Shown: in pieces, positions 54,349 through 63,074 of the stretch
How the letters are laid out: each line of letters starts with the position of its first letter
Numbering within the stretch: position 1 is the first letter of the stretch
Assembly: GCF_003144035.1 (NCBI RefSeq)
Contig: NZ_QFWT01000009.1
Coordinates: 151,818-215,817, forward strand
Direction: 5' to 3'
Length of the DNA: 64,000 bases
Source: Vibrio albus
GTDB lineage: Bacteria; Pseudomonadota; Gammaproteobacteria; Enterobacterales; Vibrionaceae
Translations under genes and position numbers: made by a program
The notes under the pieces: model-generated
Database searches by the model: none
Told to the model about the DNA's origin: nothing
Seen by the model: the letters and a program-made list of their open reading frames with translations, nothing else

Positions 54349-55137
54349 TCACCCTTTATGGGGATAGTTACGACAACCAAGTTTCTCCGAAATCCGTCCC
54401 GCAGCCGCATGCAGTTCAGAGATATACGTTTCTTTCTTTTCGTCAGTAAAACGGATCGTAGGAAGAGAGATACTCAGGCCTGCGACGACACAGTTAAAGC
54501 GGTCATAAACAGGGACAGCCAGACAACGCAACCCTACTTCCTGCTCCTCGTTATCTTCACCATACCCCTGCTCTTTAACCTTCGGCAATTCACTTAACAG
54601 AGAATCGATATTCTCGTGAGTCAGCTCTGTTGATTTAGCAAACGCCACATCCGCCAGAATGTCACGTACTTCCTCTTCGGATCTTTCCGCCAGCAGAACT
54701 TTACCAATTGCGGTTGAATACAGTGGATTGCGGCGTCCTATACGAGACTGCATACGCAGGTTGTATTTTGAATCGATCTTATGAATATAAATAATGCTGT
54801 CGCCATCAAGAGCACCAAGGTGCAGAGCTTCCATGGTCAGTTCAGAAATACGGCGCATCTCAATATCCGCAATATCGACAAGATCCACATACTCCAGAGC
54901 ACTTGAACCTAACTCAAATAGTTTGAGAGTCAGAGAATAGTTCTCACTTTCGCCGTCCTGATCCACATACCCCAGTGTTTTCATGGTCTGAAGAAAGCGG
55001 TATACGGTACTTTTAGACATCATCAGTTTTTGTGCCAGCTCACTGATTCCAATGTCTTTTTGCGTACTTAGAGCCTGTAAAATTGCAAATGTTTTTAATA
55101 CCGAAGAAACAGATTCAGGCTGTTTGCCATTTGACAT
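54349..55137 (-). CDS. IclR-family regulator
   Basis: A 262-aa protein with a winged helix (residues about 10-75: SVLKTFAILQALSTQKDIGISELAQKLMMSKSTVYRFLQTMKTLGYV) and an IclR effector domain (about 85-255: YSTAIGKVLLAERSEEEV, GLRCLAVPVYDRFNCVVAGLSIS). IclR/KdgR-type regulators often control uronate and oligosaccharide catabolism. It lies immediately downstream of the DUF2264 gene on the same strand and probably regulates this cluster along with the LacI protein. Confidence 0.86.
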   Translation of the reverse strand: MSNGKQPESVSSVLKTFAILQALSTQKDIGISELAQKLMMSKSTVYRFLQTMKTLGYVDQDGESENYSLTLKLFELGSSALEYVDLVDIADIEMRRISELTMEALHLGALDGDSIIYIHKIDSKYNLRMQSRIGRRNPLYSTAIGKVLLAERSEEEVRDILADVAFAKSTELTHENIDSLLSELPKVKEQGYGEDNEEQEVGLRCLAVPVYDRFNCVVAGLSISLPTIRFTDEKKETYISELHAAAGRISEKLGCRNYPHKG

Positions 55138-55341
55138 TATTATTCCCTATATATTGTTAATTGCTTGTTCATATAGCCAACAGGCAGCAATAAACATGTT
55201 GAATATCAATCTGTAGATTAGCTTATCAACACAGTAAAAAGAAATAGAGTCCGTAGACCCTATTTTAAAAATTGGGATCAATTTAAAACAAGGTTCTATA
55301 AAAAAAAAGACTTTCTTACCATTATCTTGTTGTATCACTCA

Positions 55342-57063
55342 CTAATTTTTAGTACAGCCAGCAAACAACTCGACTTCTATAATCGATTTACCTTTGGTAA
55401 CAGGTGTAACCACTGCAGGAACACAAGCGTGAATATAAAGTAAATTCGTATTCGGAGCACATGGGTAAATATGTGTCGTCCCTGACCCCTGCGTTATTTT
55501 CATTTCACTAAATAGCCGGTTACTGCATATCTTGGGCTCCTGCTCTTCAAGGTGGGAATACCATGGAACCCATTTATCGACCGCATACCCTGTGATGATA
55601 AGATGAAGCTCTTCCTCAGCAGAGACTTCCACCCGGCGTCTTTCCTTTCCGTCATGCAGGGTCTGCACAACATTAATCGTACATCCGTCAAAAGGGCTCC
55701 ATACTGAAACCAGCGCATCCCCCTCCCGGTAAGCGGACAAATTCCGGCTCCTGCCTATCCACTGACCCGTTTGCGGATGCTGAACAGCCATTATATTATC
55801 CCCGGCCCAACCCTGATCGATCCAGCGCGTAGACTCCACACTAAAGCCATGATCAGAGCTGTACGCAAACTTACTGTATTTATCCTCACAGTGACGCAGT
55901 TCACTGCTCGCCGGCCCGTTTGTCATCAGGTAGCAGCCTCTATTACGCCAGACAAGGTGTGACTCACCAATCCAGGTCGGCGAATGCACTGAGGGAATCT
56001 CTGCCACGTCTGCGAGCCAAAAAGCATGATTCTCTGATAAAGCCAGCGCGTTAAATGCCTTAAAGGCCAGCAGTGGTGACACCGGGCTGGTATAAAACTC
56101 CGTCGTCAGCAGATTCGGATAGGCATAACCAGGGAGCAATTGACCATTTTCTTCCCAGATAGGCTTACCGGCCCACCAGCGCATTCCGTGATGCCAGATG
56201 GCACGGGCTCGGGTAACGTCCACAGCCGGATGCTCACAGCGAGCCATCTCAGCCCAGAAAGCCAGACTGGCAAAACGGTAATTAAGAGAACGGCCATAAC
56301 AGAGCTGCTGACCGTCACTGCCAAACCAGACCTGATAAGTTTGTGCAAATTCACAGGCTCGTTGCAGCAGACGCTCACAGCGAGGTCCTTTATAACCGTT
56401 CCAGCGACAGTAAACCAGCGCATACAGCTGAAAAGCAAAGGGATTATAATAATCGAACACACCGGAGGCTCCGTCCTGATACCAGCCATCCTGCCCATAC
56501 AACGCATCAATAAAGTCAAGGTCCTCTTCCAGTACACTCCTGTCGATCTCGACGCCCAGTTTGTCCAGACTCGTCAGAATAAGTACCCGGAACCAGCGCC
56601 AGTTATTAGGTGGTATTTCCAGCGTTTGTACGGTTAACAGCCAGTCTGTCAGGTTCTGTTTTTCCCCGATATTAAGAGGCTCCCAGAACTGTTGTCGCGC
56701 ATCTGTCAGCGCCATGGCCAGAGCGACCATTTCGACAACACGTTGATCATAATTGACCGGCCATTGCCAGAACCCGTTGCTTTCCGGATTGGTTCCGATA
56801 ATGATCTGTTCTCTGATCTCAGCACAAACTGACGCCAGTTCAGTACTGGCCGGGATGACCCCCATGAGTAAGCGACTCAGGTGTTCAATACGGGCTGTCT
56901 GTTGAGAATAATGGGCCCCGCTGTAATCAGAGGGGCAACTGAGCGCCTCTCCTTTGATCTGTGTCAGTTGTTTTTCAGCCAGAACGGATAACACATTCAG
57001 TGTCGCAGCCCTGCCAGTAAAACACTCACCGGAATGAAACCATTGGTTTAATGAAATGCCCAA
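55342..57063 (-). CDS. DUF2264 family protein, probable intracellular glycan-active enzyme
   Basis: A 573-aa protein of the DUF2264 type: the N-terminal alpha-toroid-like domain contains FWQWPVNYDQRVVEMVALAMAL, NNWRWFRVLI and DGWYQDGASGVFDYYNPFAFQLYALVY, and a beta-rich C-terminal domain follows. The family has been linked to glycoside hydrolase activity on uronic-acid glycans (I recall GH154, beta-glucuronidase, but cannot verify it here). No signal peptide is present, so it should act in the cytosol after import. It is on the same strand as the IclR and anSME genes, 37 bp after the latter. Confidence 0.75.
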   Translation of the reverse strand: MGISLNQWFHSGECFTGRAATLNVLSVLAEKQLTQIKGEALSCPSDYSGAHYSQQTARIEHLSRLLMGVIPASTELASVCAEIREQIIIGTNPESNGFWQWPVNYDQRVVEMVALAMALTDARQQFWEPLNIGEKQNLTDWLLTVQTLEIPPNNWRWFRVLILTSLDKLGVEIDRSVLEEDLDFIDALYGQDGWYQDGASGVFDYYNPFAFQLYALVYCRWNGYKGPRCERLLQRACEFAQTYQVWFGSDGQQLCYGRSLNYRFASLAFWAEMARCEHPAVDVTRARAIWHHGMRWWAGKPIWEENGQLLPGYAYPNLLTTEFYTSPVSPLLAFKAFNALALSENHAFWLADVAEIPSVHSPTWIGESHLVWRNRGCYLMTNGPASSELRHCEDKYSKFAYSSDHGFSVESTRWIDQGWAGDNIMAVQHPQTGQWIGRSRNLSAYREGDALVSVWSPFDGCTINVVQTLHDGKERRRVEVSAEEELHLIITGYAVDKWVPWYSHLEEQEPKICSNRLFSEMKITQGSGTTHIYPCAPNTNLLYIHACVPAVVTPVTKGKSIIEVELFAGCTKN

Positions 57064-57100
57064 ATTAACTCCTTGAATACATAGCGATATACGGACAGTG

Positions 57101-58303
57101 TTATAACGACAAAAATCGTTGATAATTCGCTGGCGGCAGACCTCTTCTCAGGCACTGCCCCATAGCTGAGAGGTAAGGGCTGATATGACTGAAGAACTGG
57201 TAATACCCCTTACACAGATAGTGGCCGGATGTAAAAGATACCTCGCCATGCTCGTCAACCCTCTGAGCCGGACAGGCTCCGTTACAAAGCCCTCTGACCG
57301 GGCAATTAAGGCAATGCAAACGAGCAGCCTCTGGCTTACTGGCCGCAAATTGTTGCTGTACCGGTGTTACGATCAGATCCGGGTAATCAGCCTGCGCTAA
57401 GTTACCCAGCCGGAATGATGGAAAAACCAGATGATCACAGCTGTACACATCACCGTTGTGCTCTGCCACCAGATTCTCACCACATACCGAAGCATGAACA
57501 CAGGAAGACGACGGCATGCCCAGCGACATGCCCAGAGCATTGTCAAAGTGACTGATAAACACTCGTCCAATATCGTTCTCGCGCCAGCAATCAAACACCT
57601 CACACATGAAACGCCCGAACTGCTCAGGGCTTACGCTTCGGCATGAAACCCCTTTGCCCGGCTCCGGTTCCACCACCGGAATAAACTGGATAAACTGGAC
57701 GCCCAGACCGACCAGATGTTGATATACTCGGCGGGCGTGATCACCATTGTGCTGCTGGATGACCGTCAGCACATTTACGTCTACACCGTGTTTCTGCAGA
57801 CACTTAAGACCACGGATGACTTTCTGATACGACCCCTTACCGCTGTTTGTTTTTCGGTAGTGATCATGCAGCGCCTCATCGCCATCAATGCTGATACCAA
57901 CCAGAAAATGATGCTGCTTTAAAAAGATGCCCCACTCATCATTGAGTAGTACACCGTTAGTCTGCAACGTATTGACAATCTTCATTCCCGGCCGGACATA
58001 CTTCTGCTGTAGTGCCACCACCCGACGGAAAAAGTGCACGCCACGCAATGTCGGCTCTCCTCCCTGCCAGCCAAAGGTAACTTCTTTACAATGTACTGGC
58101 TGGCTCTCAATATAGTTGCGGATATGAGCCACCAACACCTCGTCTCGCATTTCGAAGCAGGTATTACCGGGATACAACCCGGTTTTATCCAGATAAAAAC
58201 AGTAGTCGCAGGCTAAGTTACACACCGGCCCTACCGGTTTCACCAGGACATGAAAAGGACGTTTTGCCGCTACTTTTGTTACGGTAATGGGATCAGCTTT
58301 CAT
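57101..58303 (-). CDS. Anaerobic sulfatase-maturating enzyme (radical SAM, SPASM)
   Basis: A 400-aa radical SAM protein with CNLACDYC at residues 28-35 (the CX3CX2C cluster site) and C-terminal SPASM cysteines (CVHASVCGENLV, CDHLVF, CLNCPVRGLCNGACP). These enzymes oxidise a Cys or Ser in sulfatases to formylglycine without oxygen. Its probable client is the sulfatase encoded divergently next door, which has a CTPSR site. Length is typical. Confidence 0.92.
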   Translation of the reverse strand: MKADPITVTKVAAKRPFHVLVKPVGPVCNLACDYCFYLDKTGLYPGNTCFEMRDEVLVAHIRNYIESQPVHCKEVTFGWQGGEPTLRGVHFFRRVVALQQKYVRPGMKIVNTLQTNGVLLNDEWGIFLKQHHFLVGISIDGDEALHDHYRKTNSGKGSYQKVIRGLKCLQKHGVDVNVLTVIQQHNGDHARRVYQHLVGLGVQFIQFIPVVEPEPGKGVSCRSVSPEQFGRFMCEVFDCWRENDIGRVFISHFDNALGMSLGMPSSSCVHASVCGENLVAEHNGDVYSCDHLVFPSFRLGNLAQADYPDLIVTPVQQQFAASKPEAARLHCLNCPVRGLCNGACPAQRVDEHGEVSFTSGHYLCKGYYQFFSHISPYLSAMGQCLRRGLPPANYQRFLSL

Positions 58304-58484
58304 TTAGAGGTTCCGGAGCTGTCTATGTAGAAGTTGTCTTTTATAAAAATTAATTTTATATCATTTTTTATAAAACATTATTTTAATTTTGTTAAAGATC
58401 GTGAAGAGAGACGCAAAGTGAGAATAGGCTTTGCTATAAGATCAGCGCTGATTTCTGGCTATTGAATGAACAAAAGGATAATTA
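58304..58484. other. Divergent promoter region between maturase and sulfatase genes
   Basis: A 181-bp, very AT-rich gap (TTATAAAAATTAATTTTATA-like sequence) holding both promoters. No clear palindromic operator was recognised. Confidence 0.45.
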
Positions 58485-59954
58485 ATGACCAAACCAGCCG
58501 ACCCTAACATTATTATTATCTATGCCGATGACCTTGGATTTGGTGATCTCAGTTGCTATGGAGCGAATGGTATTCCCACCCCTAACCTGGATAAACTCGC
58601 CGAGCAAGGCCTTAAGTTTCATCAGGGGTATGCCACTGCGGCGACCTGTACTCCGTCACGCTATAGCCTGCTTACCGGCTCATACCCATGGCGTAACCCT
58701 AATGCGGCCGTATTACCCGGAGATGCCCCTCAAATCATAGGAAAATCTGATACTACCATGCCGAAAATGCTGCAAAGAGCGGGCTACCGGACCGGTATTG
58801 TCGGCAAATGGCACCTGGGGCTGGGTAATGGGAACCTGGACTTTAATCAGTCAATAGACGGTACACCCAATGACGTCGGTTTCGATGAGTCATTTATTAT
58901 GGCCGCGACCAATGATCGAGTACCTTGTGTATATATCAATAACCGGCATGTTGAAGATCTGGATCCTGATGACCCGATTGAAGTTACTTATGACTGGGAT
59001 CAGGCGTATGCCGATGTTCCTAACGGTCGCAATAACCCCGAACTCCTGGACATGATGTATGACCATGGTCACGATGGAACCATCATCAATGGTGTCAGCC
59101 GTATCGGCCATATGCGTGGCGGGAAATCAGCCGTATGGAACGATGAAACCATGGGCGAGATTTTTGCAGACCAAGCGATTGATTTCATTGAAACCAGCAA
59201 AGATGAGCCATTTTTCCTCTACTACGCACTTCACCAACCTCATGTGCCACGTATCCCTAATCCCAAATTCCGTAATACCACACCGTATGGGGTGCGAGGC
59301 GATGTTATAGCAGAAATGGACTGGTGTATTGGTCAGGTATTAAACAAGCTGAATGAACTGGATCTGACTGAAAAGACCCTCGTGATCTTTTCCAGTGATA
59401 ATGGGCCGGTTCTGAATGACGGGTACAAAGATCAGGCCATCGAACTGAATGGCGAACACCGGATGGCTGGTCCGTTGCGTGGAGGAAAATACAGTCTGTT
59501 TGAAGGCGGTACCCGGGTACCCTTTATCGTCCGCTGGCCGGGTAAAATACAACCGGGCGAATCTCAGGCGCTGTATAATCAGGTCGATCTGTACCACACC
59601 TTCGCAGAATTAACAGGACAGGCGCTATGTAGCAACGAAGCCCCGGATAGCCTTGCCCTTGCGGATACGCTACTGGGTAAAGACAAAGTTGGCCGGGATT
59701 CTATGGTCCTGGAAGGGATGCAGTATAAGAAAGTATTCCGCAATCAACACTATGCCTATATCCCTCCTCATGATGACGACTTTATCTGTCAGTACACCGG
59801 CAACGAGAAAGGCAATACGCCAGAGCCACAACTGTATGATCTCCGTGATGACATTGGTCAGTTGAATAACCTGGCCGGACAGATGCCGGATAAAGTAGCA
59901 GAAATGGAACAGGAGCTGAACGACACAATTCGCCGGCATCAGACCCGTCAATAA
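58485..59954 (+). CDS. Cys-type sulfatase (S1 family), without signal peptide
   Basis: A 489-aa formylglycine-dependent sulfatase. The metal-binding Asp pair is at residues 15-16 (IIYADDLGFGDL), the formylglycine site CTPSR at 55-59, GKWHLG near 107, and VIFSSDNGP near 305 completes the metal site. The N-terminus is hydrophilic (MTKPADP), so no export is expected, unlike most bacterial glycan sulfatases. It cleaves sulfate esters; the substrate is unknown. The neighbouring maturase activates it and the PTS could bring in its substrate. Confidence 0.92.
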   Translation: MTKPADPNIIIIYADDLGFGDLSCYGANGIPTPNLDKLAEQGLKFHQGYATAATCTPSRYSLLTGSYPWRNPNAAVLPGDAPQIIGKSDTTMPKMLQRAGYRTGIVGKWHLGLGNGNLDFNQSIDGTPNDVGFDESFIMAATNDRVPCVYINNRHVEDLDPDDPIEVTYDWDQAYADVPNGRNNPELLDMMYDHGHDGTIINGVSRIGHMRGGKSAVWNDETMGEIFADQAIDFIETSKDEPFFLYYALHQPHVPRIPNPKFRNTTPYGVRGDVIAEMDWCIGQVLNKLNELDLTEKTLVIFSSDNGPVLNDGYKDQAIELNGEHRMAGPLRGGKYSLFEGGTRVPFIVRWPGKIQPGESQALYNQVDLYHTFAELTGQALCSNEAPDSLALADTLLGKDKVGRDSMVLEGMQYKKVFRNQHYAYIPPHDDDFICQYTGNEKGNTPEPQLYDLRDDIGQLNNLAGQMPDKVAEMEQELNDTIRRHQTRQ

Positions 59955-59960
59955 CAGTAA

Positions 59961-59985
59961 AGCCGCAGGATCTTAACCTGCGGCT
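59961..59985 (+). terminator. Hairpin downstream of the sulfatase gene
   Basis: AGCCGCAGG/CCTGCGGCT, a 9-bp stem with a 7-nt loop, 6 bp after the stop codon. It has no U tract, so it may act as a transcript end stabiliser. Confidence 0.55.
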
Positions 59986-60107
59986 GACTGGAGACCACAA
60001 AGCTGAGACTTTACCCTTCATTCAGGGCCTTGTAATAACTTACACTAGGCTCTTAGAGCGCATATCACCTAACAGGCCCATTGTTTTCACTTAGTCTTCT
60101 GTTCTAT

Positions 60108-60728
60108 CTAATCAACTAACTCTATTCCCAGCGATTCTAATAAACTCAACGCCTCATATCTTGAGAATTTTGCACCAGATACCTGGTTTTCCAACACATT
60201 GATTACATAACCCGTCGAATCACTGAAATCGACATTACGCAGGTTTGTGCGCATAAACAGGCTGTGTGAAAAGTCACAGAAGTTCATCGTTGATTCACAA
60301 AAGTCACCTTCCCGGAAATCGACATCATGTAATTTACACTCAGAAAGAATAAGTTCATTCAGGGTCAGTCCGAAAAATGAAGAATCATTCAGTACGCAGC
60401 AGTCAAACTTAAGCTCAAAATCAAGGTGATAAGCCGGCCAGATAGCTTTGGTCCAGTCAACACCAACCAGTTTGCACTCCTTAAATGTCATGCCAAACAG
60501 TCTGGTATTGGACAAATCCATCAGACTTAAATTGCAGCGAATAAACTCACAATTGATAAATTTACAGCTCTTAAACCTGACTTCAGAAAAATCACAATCC
60601 GAAAACTGGCATTCTTCAAATTCAATGCCTGTGTAATGACTGTCTGTTCGTTCAAGCTTTTTAAATGACGCTTCGAAATACTGGTCATTACTTTTGAAAC
60701 TATCCAATATACCCCCTGTCTCTTTCAT
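60108..60728 (-). CDS. Pentapeptide-repeat protein
   Basis: A 206-aa protein dominated by A(D/N)LXX-type pentapeptide repeats with F or L at the centre: FEECQFSDCDFSEVRFKSCKF, then a second block from about 115 on (CKLHDVDFREGDF, RTNLRNVDFSDS). A short break near residues 90-110 (TKAIWPAYHLDFELKF) separates two right-handed beta-helix parts, and the end (ALSLLESLGIELVD) resembles the Qnr C-terminus. Qnr and MfpA proteins shield DNA gyrase by mimicking DNA. The similarity here is in architecture, so gyrase protection is only a possibility. Confidence 0.72.
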   Translation of the reverse strand: MKETGGILDSFKSNDQYFEASFKKLERTDSHYTGIEFEECQFSDCDFSEVRFKSCKFINCEFIRCNLSLMDLSNTRLFGMTFKECKLVGVDWTKAIWPAYHLDFELKFDCCVLNDSSFFGLTLNELILSECKLHDVDFREGDFCESTMNFCDFSHSLFMRTNLRNVDFSDSTGYVINVLENQVSGAKFSRYEALSLLESLGIELVD

Positions 60729-60940
60729 TAGGTGTTAGCTATGACACCACAGAATCAGGTGTATGCTTGTTATCGTCTGCCGCAGAAAATATTTTCTGCA
60801 CACTCAATGTGTCACAATTGCAGGCCATAATAGCATAAGCCAGCCCCACTTCCCTGAACCAACGTATCCAGTCAGAGATCTCGAATGTTAGGACAAAAGC
60901 GCCCCCAAATACCAGATGTTTTTATTCGCTAAAGTGGTCA
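60729..60940. other. Intergenic region, no recognised feature
   Basis: A 212-bp gap upstream of the pentapeptide-repeat gene. I found no attC structure or gene in it. Confidence 0.35.
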
Positions 60941-61309
60941 TTATACTTGTTGCGACAATTTAACCTGTAATATAACGTCATCGAACTCATCCCGATAATT
61001 TGATGAACACAGCCCAGACTCAACACAACCTATATCGGAATTATTGAAGATTGTTACTCGAAGCTCATACTTCTTTGTCAGCTTATAGCTTCCCCAAAAC
61101 AAAATGGGCAAAATAAAAGCACCTATAAACGGATGGATAAGAAAAAAAGGGAAACTAAACACCAACGAAATTAAAGATGAACGCTTCATCTTATTTTTTA
61201 AGTCATACTCTTTGACGTAAATTTCTTCAATATTTTTTACTTTCATCGGAATTGATGACTTTCTACAATAAACCGATCCTGACTCAACCCAGACTATTCT
61301 ATCATGCAT
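60941..61309 (-). CDS. Small membrane protein, unknown
   Basis: About 122 aa from MHDRIVWVESG, preferred because AAGGGG stands upstream; the frame is open to 61348. Two membrane segments lie in the middle (SLISLVFSFPFFLIH and FIGAFILPILFWGSY), flanked by basic residues, with a hydrophilic C-terminus (RVTIFNNSDIGC). I do not recognise the family. It is AT-rich and looks like cassette-borne or transferred DNA. A GAACT repeat tract lies 57 bp upstream. Confidence 0.55.
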   Translation of the reverse strand: MHDRIVWVESGSVYCRKSSIPMKVKNIEEIYVKEYDLKNKMKRSSLISLVFSFPFFLIHPFIGAFILPILFWGSYKLTKKYELRVTIFNNSDIGCVESGLCSSNYRDEFDDVILQVKLSQQV

Positions 61310-61365
61310 ATTTTCCCCTTTATAAGTATTACCTGTTAACTTGACCAACCGCTCTCCCTAAAATT

Positions 61366-61395
61366 GAACTGAACTGAACTGAACTGAACTGAATT
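61366..61395. repeat. Tandem pentanucleotide repeat (GAACT)5
   Basis: Five perfect GAACT copies (61366-61390) followed by a sixth degenerate GAATT. It lies between two minus-strand genes, upstream of the 122-aa membrane-protein gene. A change of one unit alters length by 5 bp and could shift promoter spacing. Confidence 0.85.
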
Positions 61396-61434
61396 AAAAT
61401 ATGTTTCCCTGTGAATGAAAGTAAACAAGCACCG

Positions 61435-61866
61435 TTATTTACTAATTAACTTTCTAAACAGAAGGGAAGTATAATGTATAAACATACCAACAGCACTTCC
61501 CAAAAAAACAGTCTTAATACTACCGAACCATAAGATCAAGCCAGAATACCCTTGCCCAGGCCCTAAATCACCTCTTTGAGAAACATCTAGGAGCATAAAA
61601 CTGTTCCAGCAGATGTGTAAAAGTGCTGTAAAAATAAAAGCGGAAATAGCAATTTTATTTAGTATCGGATGATTAACTCTAAAGTTAGACCTACAAAACA
61701 TCACAAGAATAAAAGAAATAATAAACAGAGGGCTGGATAGTAAGAGTGTAACGAGCAGTGTATCTAAATAATTTGTATTACCATAAGAAAAAGTCAAAAA
61801 CACTATTATCGCCGAAAACAGTGAAATAATTAATGCTATTAAAGTAGACCTATTCATTGAATTCAT
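61435..61866 (-). CDS. Four-helix small membrane protein, unknown
   Basis: A 143-aa protein with four hydrophobic segments (LIALIISLFSAIIVFLTF, LLVTLLLSSPLFIISFILVMF, ISAFIFTALLHICWNSFML, LWFGSIKTVFLGSAVGMFIHY). No family was recognised. It is AT-rich, like the neighbouring gene at 60941. Both run opposite to the integron cassettes that begin at 62241. Confidence 0.55.
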   Translation of the reverse strand: MNSMNRSTLIALIISLFSAIIVFLTFSYGNTNYLDTLLVTLLLSSPLFIISFILVMFCRSNFRVNHPILNKIAISAFIFTALLHICWNSFMLLDVSQRGDLGPGQGYSGLILWFGSIKTVFLGSAVGMFIHYTSLLFRKLISK

Positions 61867-62171
61867 CCTGAAAGCAGTTTGTTATGTATGTTCATACCCA
61901 TCATTTGTAGCAGGCTCTAAAAATGTTCTATTAGGTGTTCATTGAAATGAGCAAAGAAATTTTCCATGTTTGGCTCTTTCATTAGGTCGTGGCACACAAA
62001 TGTGTTAGGCGGCTCCAGACCTTACAACCCATGCCCACCTAAACAAACAATAAAATGAACGGGTGCTGGCACCAAGCCCTAAGACAGAGCTTTTCGATCA
62101 GATTAACCCTTTTCAATTATGATAAAAAAGAGGTGAGCTACCGGATTTAAAAAACGCATTTTGTACCGGCG
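61867..62171. other. Non-coding region before the integron cassettes
   Basis: About 305 bp with no gene that I can support. It holds a GTTAGGC heptamer (62004-62010) of attC core type, but no matching inverted partner was found upstream, so it may be only the remnant of a cassette junction. Confidence 0.35.
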
Positions 62172-62247
62172 GGGCCAGCCGTAACCTCAAAGCCAAACCG
62201 AACCAAAAATGCCGCGTATTTTTGTTCCTTTAAGTTGTTTGTTATAT
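62172..62247 (+). repeat. Right half of a degenerate attC site
   Basis: The stretch GCCAGCCGTAACCTCAAAGC and the following bases match the interior of the two full attC sites downstream, and it ends in the core heptamer GTTATAT (62241-62247). The left half seen in the other sites (CGGCTAA, GGGCAAAAA) is absent. The core complements the ATATAAC that opens the next attC, as expected for neighbouring cassettes. Confidence 0.65.
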
Positions 62248-62301
62248 GCCTTATCATCACCTATACTTAATGCGCATTTAAAGCACGCATTAGGTTACTT
62301 T

Positions 62302-62547
62302 ATGAGAAATATACATAGTACGAAAACACCAAAAAAGGCAACAAATCTTAGCCTTAACAGTGAGTTGCTGGCAGAAGCAAAACGTCTAAACATTAATCTT
62401 TCAGCAACAATGGAAAAGGCATTGGAAAAAGAAGTAAGCCAACGACTCAAAGCTGAATGGCTGGAACAAAATGCTAAAGCCATTGAAGCTTGTAATGAGC
62501 TTACCGAAAAACACGGGCTATTTTCTGATTCATACAGAGTATTCTGA
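62302..62547 (+). CDS. ccdA: CcdA-type antitoxin
   Basis: An 81-aa antitoxin from MRNIHSTKTPKKATNLSLNSELLAEAKRLNINLSATMEKAL; the ATG at 62302 fits CcdA, and the longer frame to 62209 runs through the attC remnant. The N-terminal ribbon-helix-helix binds DNA and the C-terminal AWLEQNAKAIEACNELTEKHGLFSD binds the toxin. It shares one base with ccdB. It is carried in an integron cassette, whose loss it should counteract. Confidence 0.87.
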   Translation: MRNIHSTKTPKKATNLSLNSELLAEAKRLNINLSATMEKALEKEVSQRLKAEWLEQNAKAIEACNELTEKHGLFSDSYRVF

Positions 62548-62864
62548 TGTCGCAATTTACCCTTTATAAAAATAACGATAAGAGCACAGCTACAGCCTAT
62601 CCATTTTTTGTTGATGTTCAGAGTGAGCTACTAGACACATTGAATACTCGTTTAGTTATTCCTTTAACTCCGCTCGAGTTACTTGAGAAAAAGGTACCTA
62701 GCCATTTGTGTCCAACAATCCATCTTGATGAAGGTTATTTTGTAATCCTAACTCACCAAATGGCCAGCGTCCCAACAAAATTCCTGCAAGATCCTATCAA
62801 TGATCTAAGCACCTTTAGGGATGAGATCATTGCTGCAATCGACTTTTTGATTACTGGCATATAA
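62547..62864 (+). CDS. ccdB: CcdB-type gyrase toxin
   Basis: A 105-aa toxin beginning MSQFTLYKNNDKSTATAYPFFVDVQSELLD and ending FRDEIIAAIDFLITGI, the CcdB fold termini; the W-less GI end is seen in Vibrio CcdB homologues. It poisons DNA gyrase. The stop codon lies inside the first heptamer of the attC site, a compact cassette arrangement. Confidence 0.87.
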   Translation: MSQFTLYKNNDKSTATAYPFFVDVQSELLDTLNTRLVIPLTPLELLEKKVPSHLCPTIHLDEGYFVILTHQMASVPTKFLQDPINDLSTFRDEIIAAIDFLITGI

Positions 62865-62983
62865 CGCCCGGCTAACGGGCAAAAACTAATACCATATTCA
62901 CTCAATTTAACCAGCCGAAACCTCAAAAGCAAACCAAACCAAAAATCGTGCGTGTTTTTGTCCCGTTGAGCCGTTTGTTAGTT
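62859..62983 (+). repeat. attC recombination site 1
   Basis: 125 bp. It opens with ATATAAC and closes with GTTAGTT. The inner arms CGGCT-AACGGG-CAAAA and TTTTG-TCCCGTT-G-AGCCG pair with one extrahelical G, the diagnostic feature of attC folding. It ends the ccdAB cassette. Confidence 0.88.
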
Positions 62984-63074
62984 TGCATTTCGCCTAAACC
63001 GTGCGATTTAATTAAACTGTACATTTAATGCGATACGCTATAATCTACATGAACACTGAATCGGGAACTTAACC

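Noticed and set aside
55147..55338. 63-codon minus-strand frame upstream of the IclR gene
   Set aside because: It lies in an AT-rich promoter-like gap, with no ribosome site and no recognisable features.
60108..60728. Calling the pentapeptide-repeat protein a Qnr determinant
   Set aside because: Only the architecture is shared; Qnr loop motifs and repeat register could not be matched by eye.
61366..61395. CRISPR array
   Set aside because: The repeat is a 5-bp tandem tract without spacers, and no cas genes are present in the window.
62004..62010. An attC site ending in GTTAGGC
   Set aside because: No complementary GCCTAAC heptamer or paired arms within 150 bp upstream.
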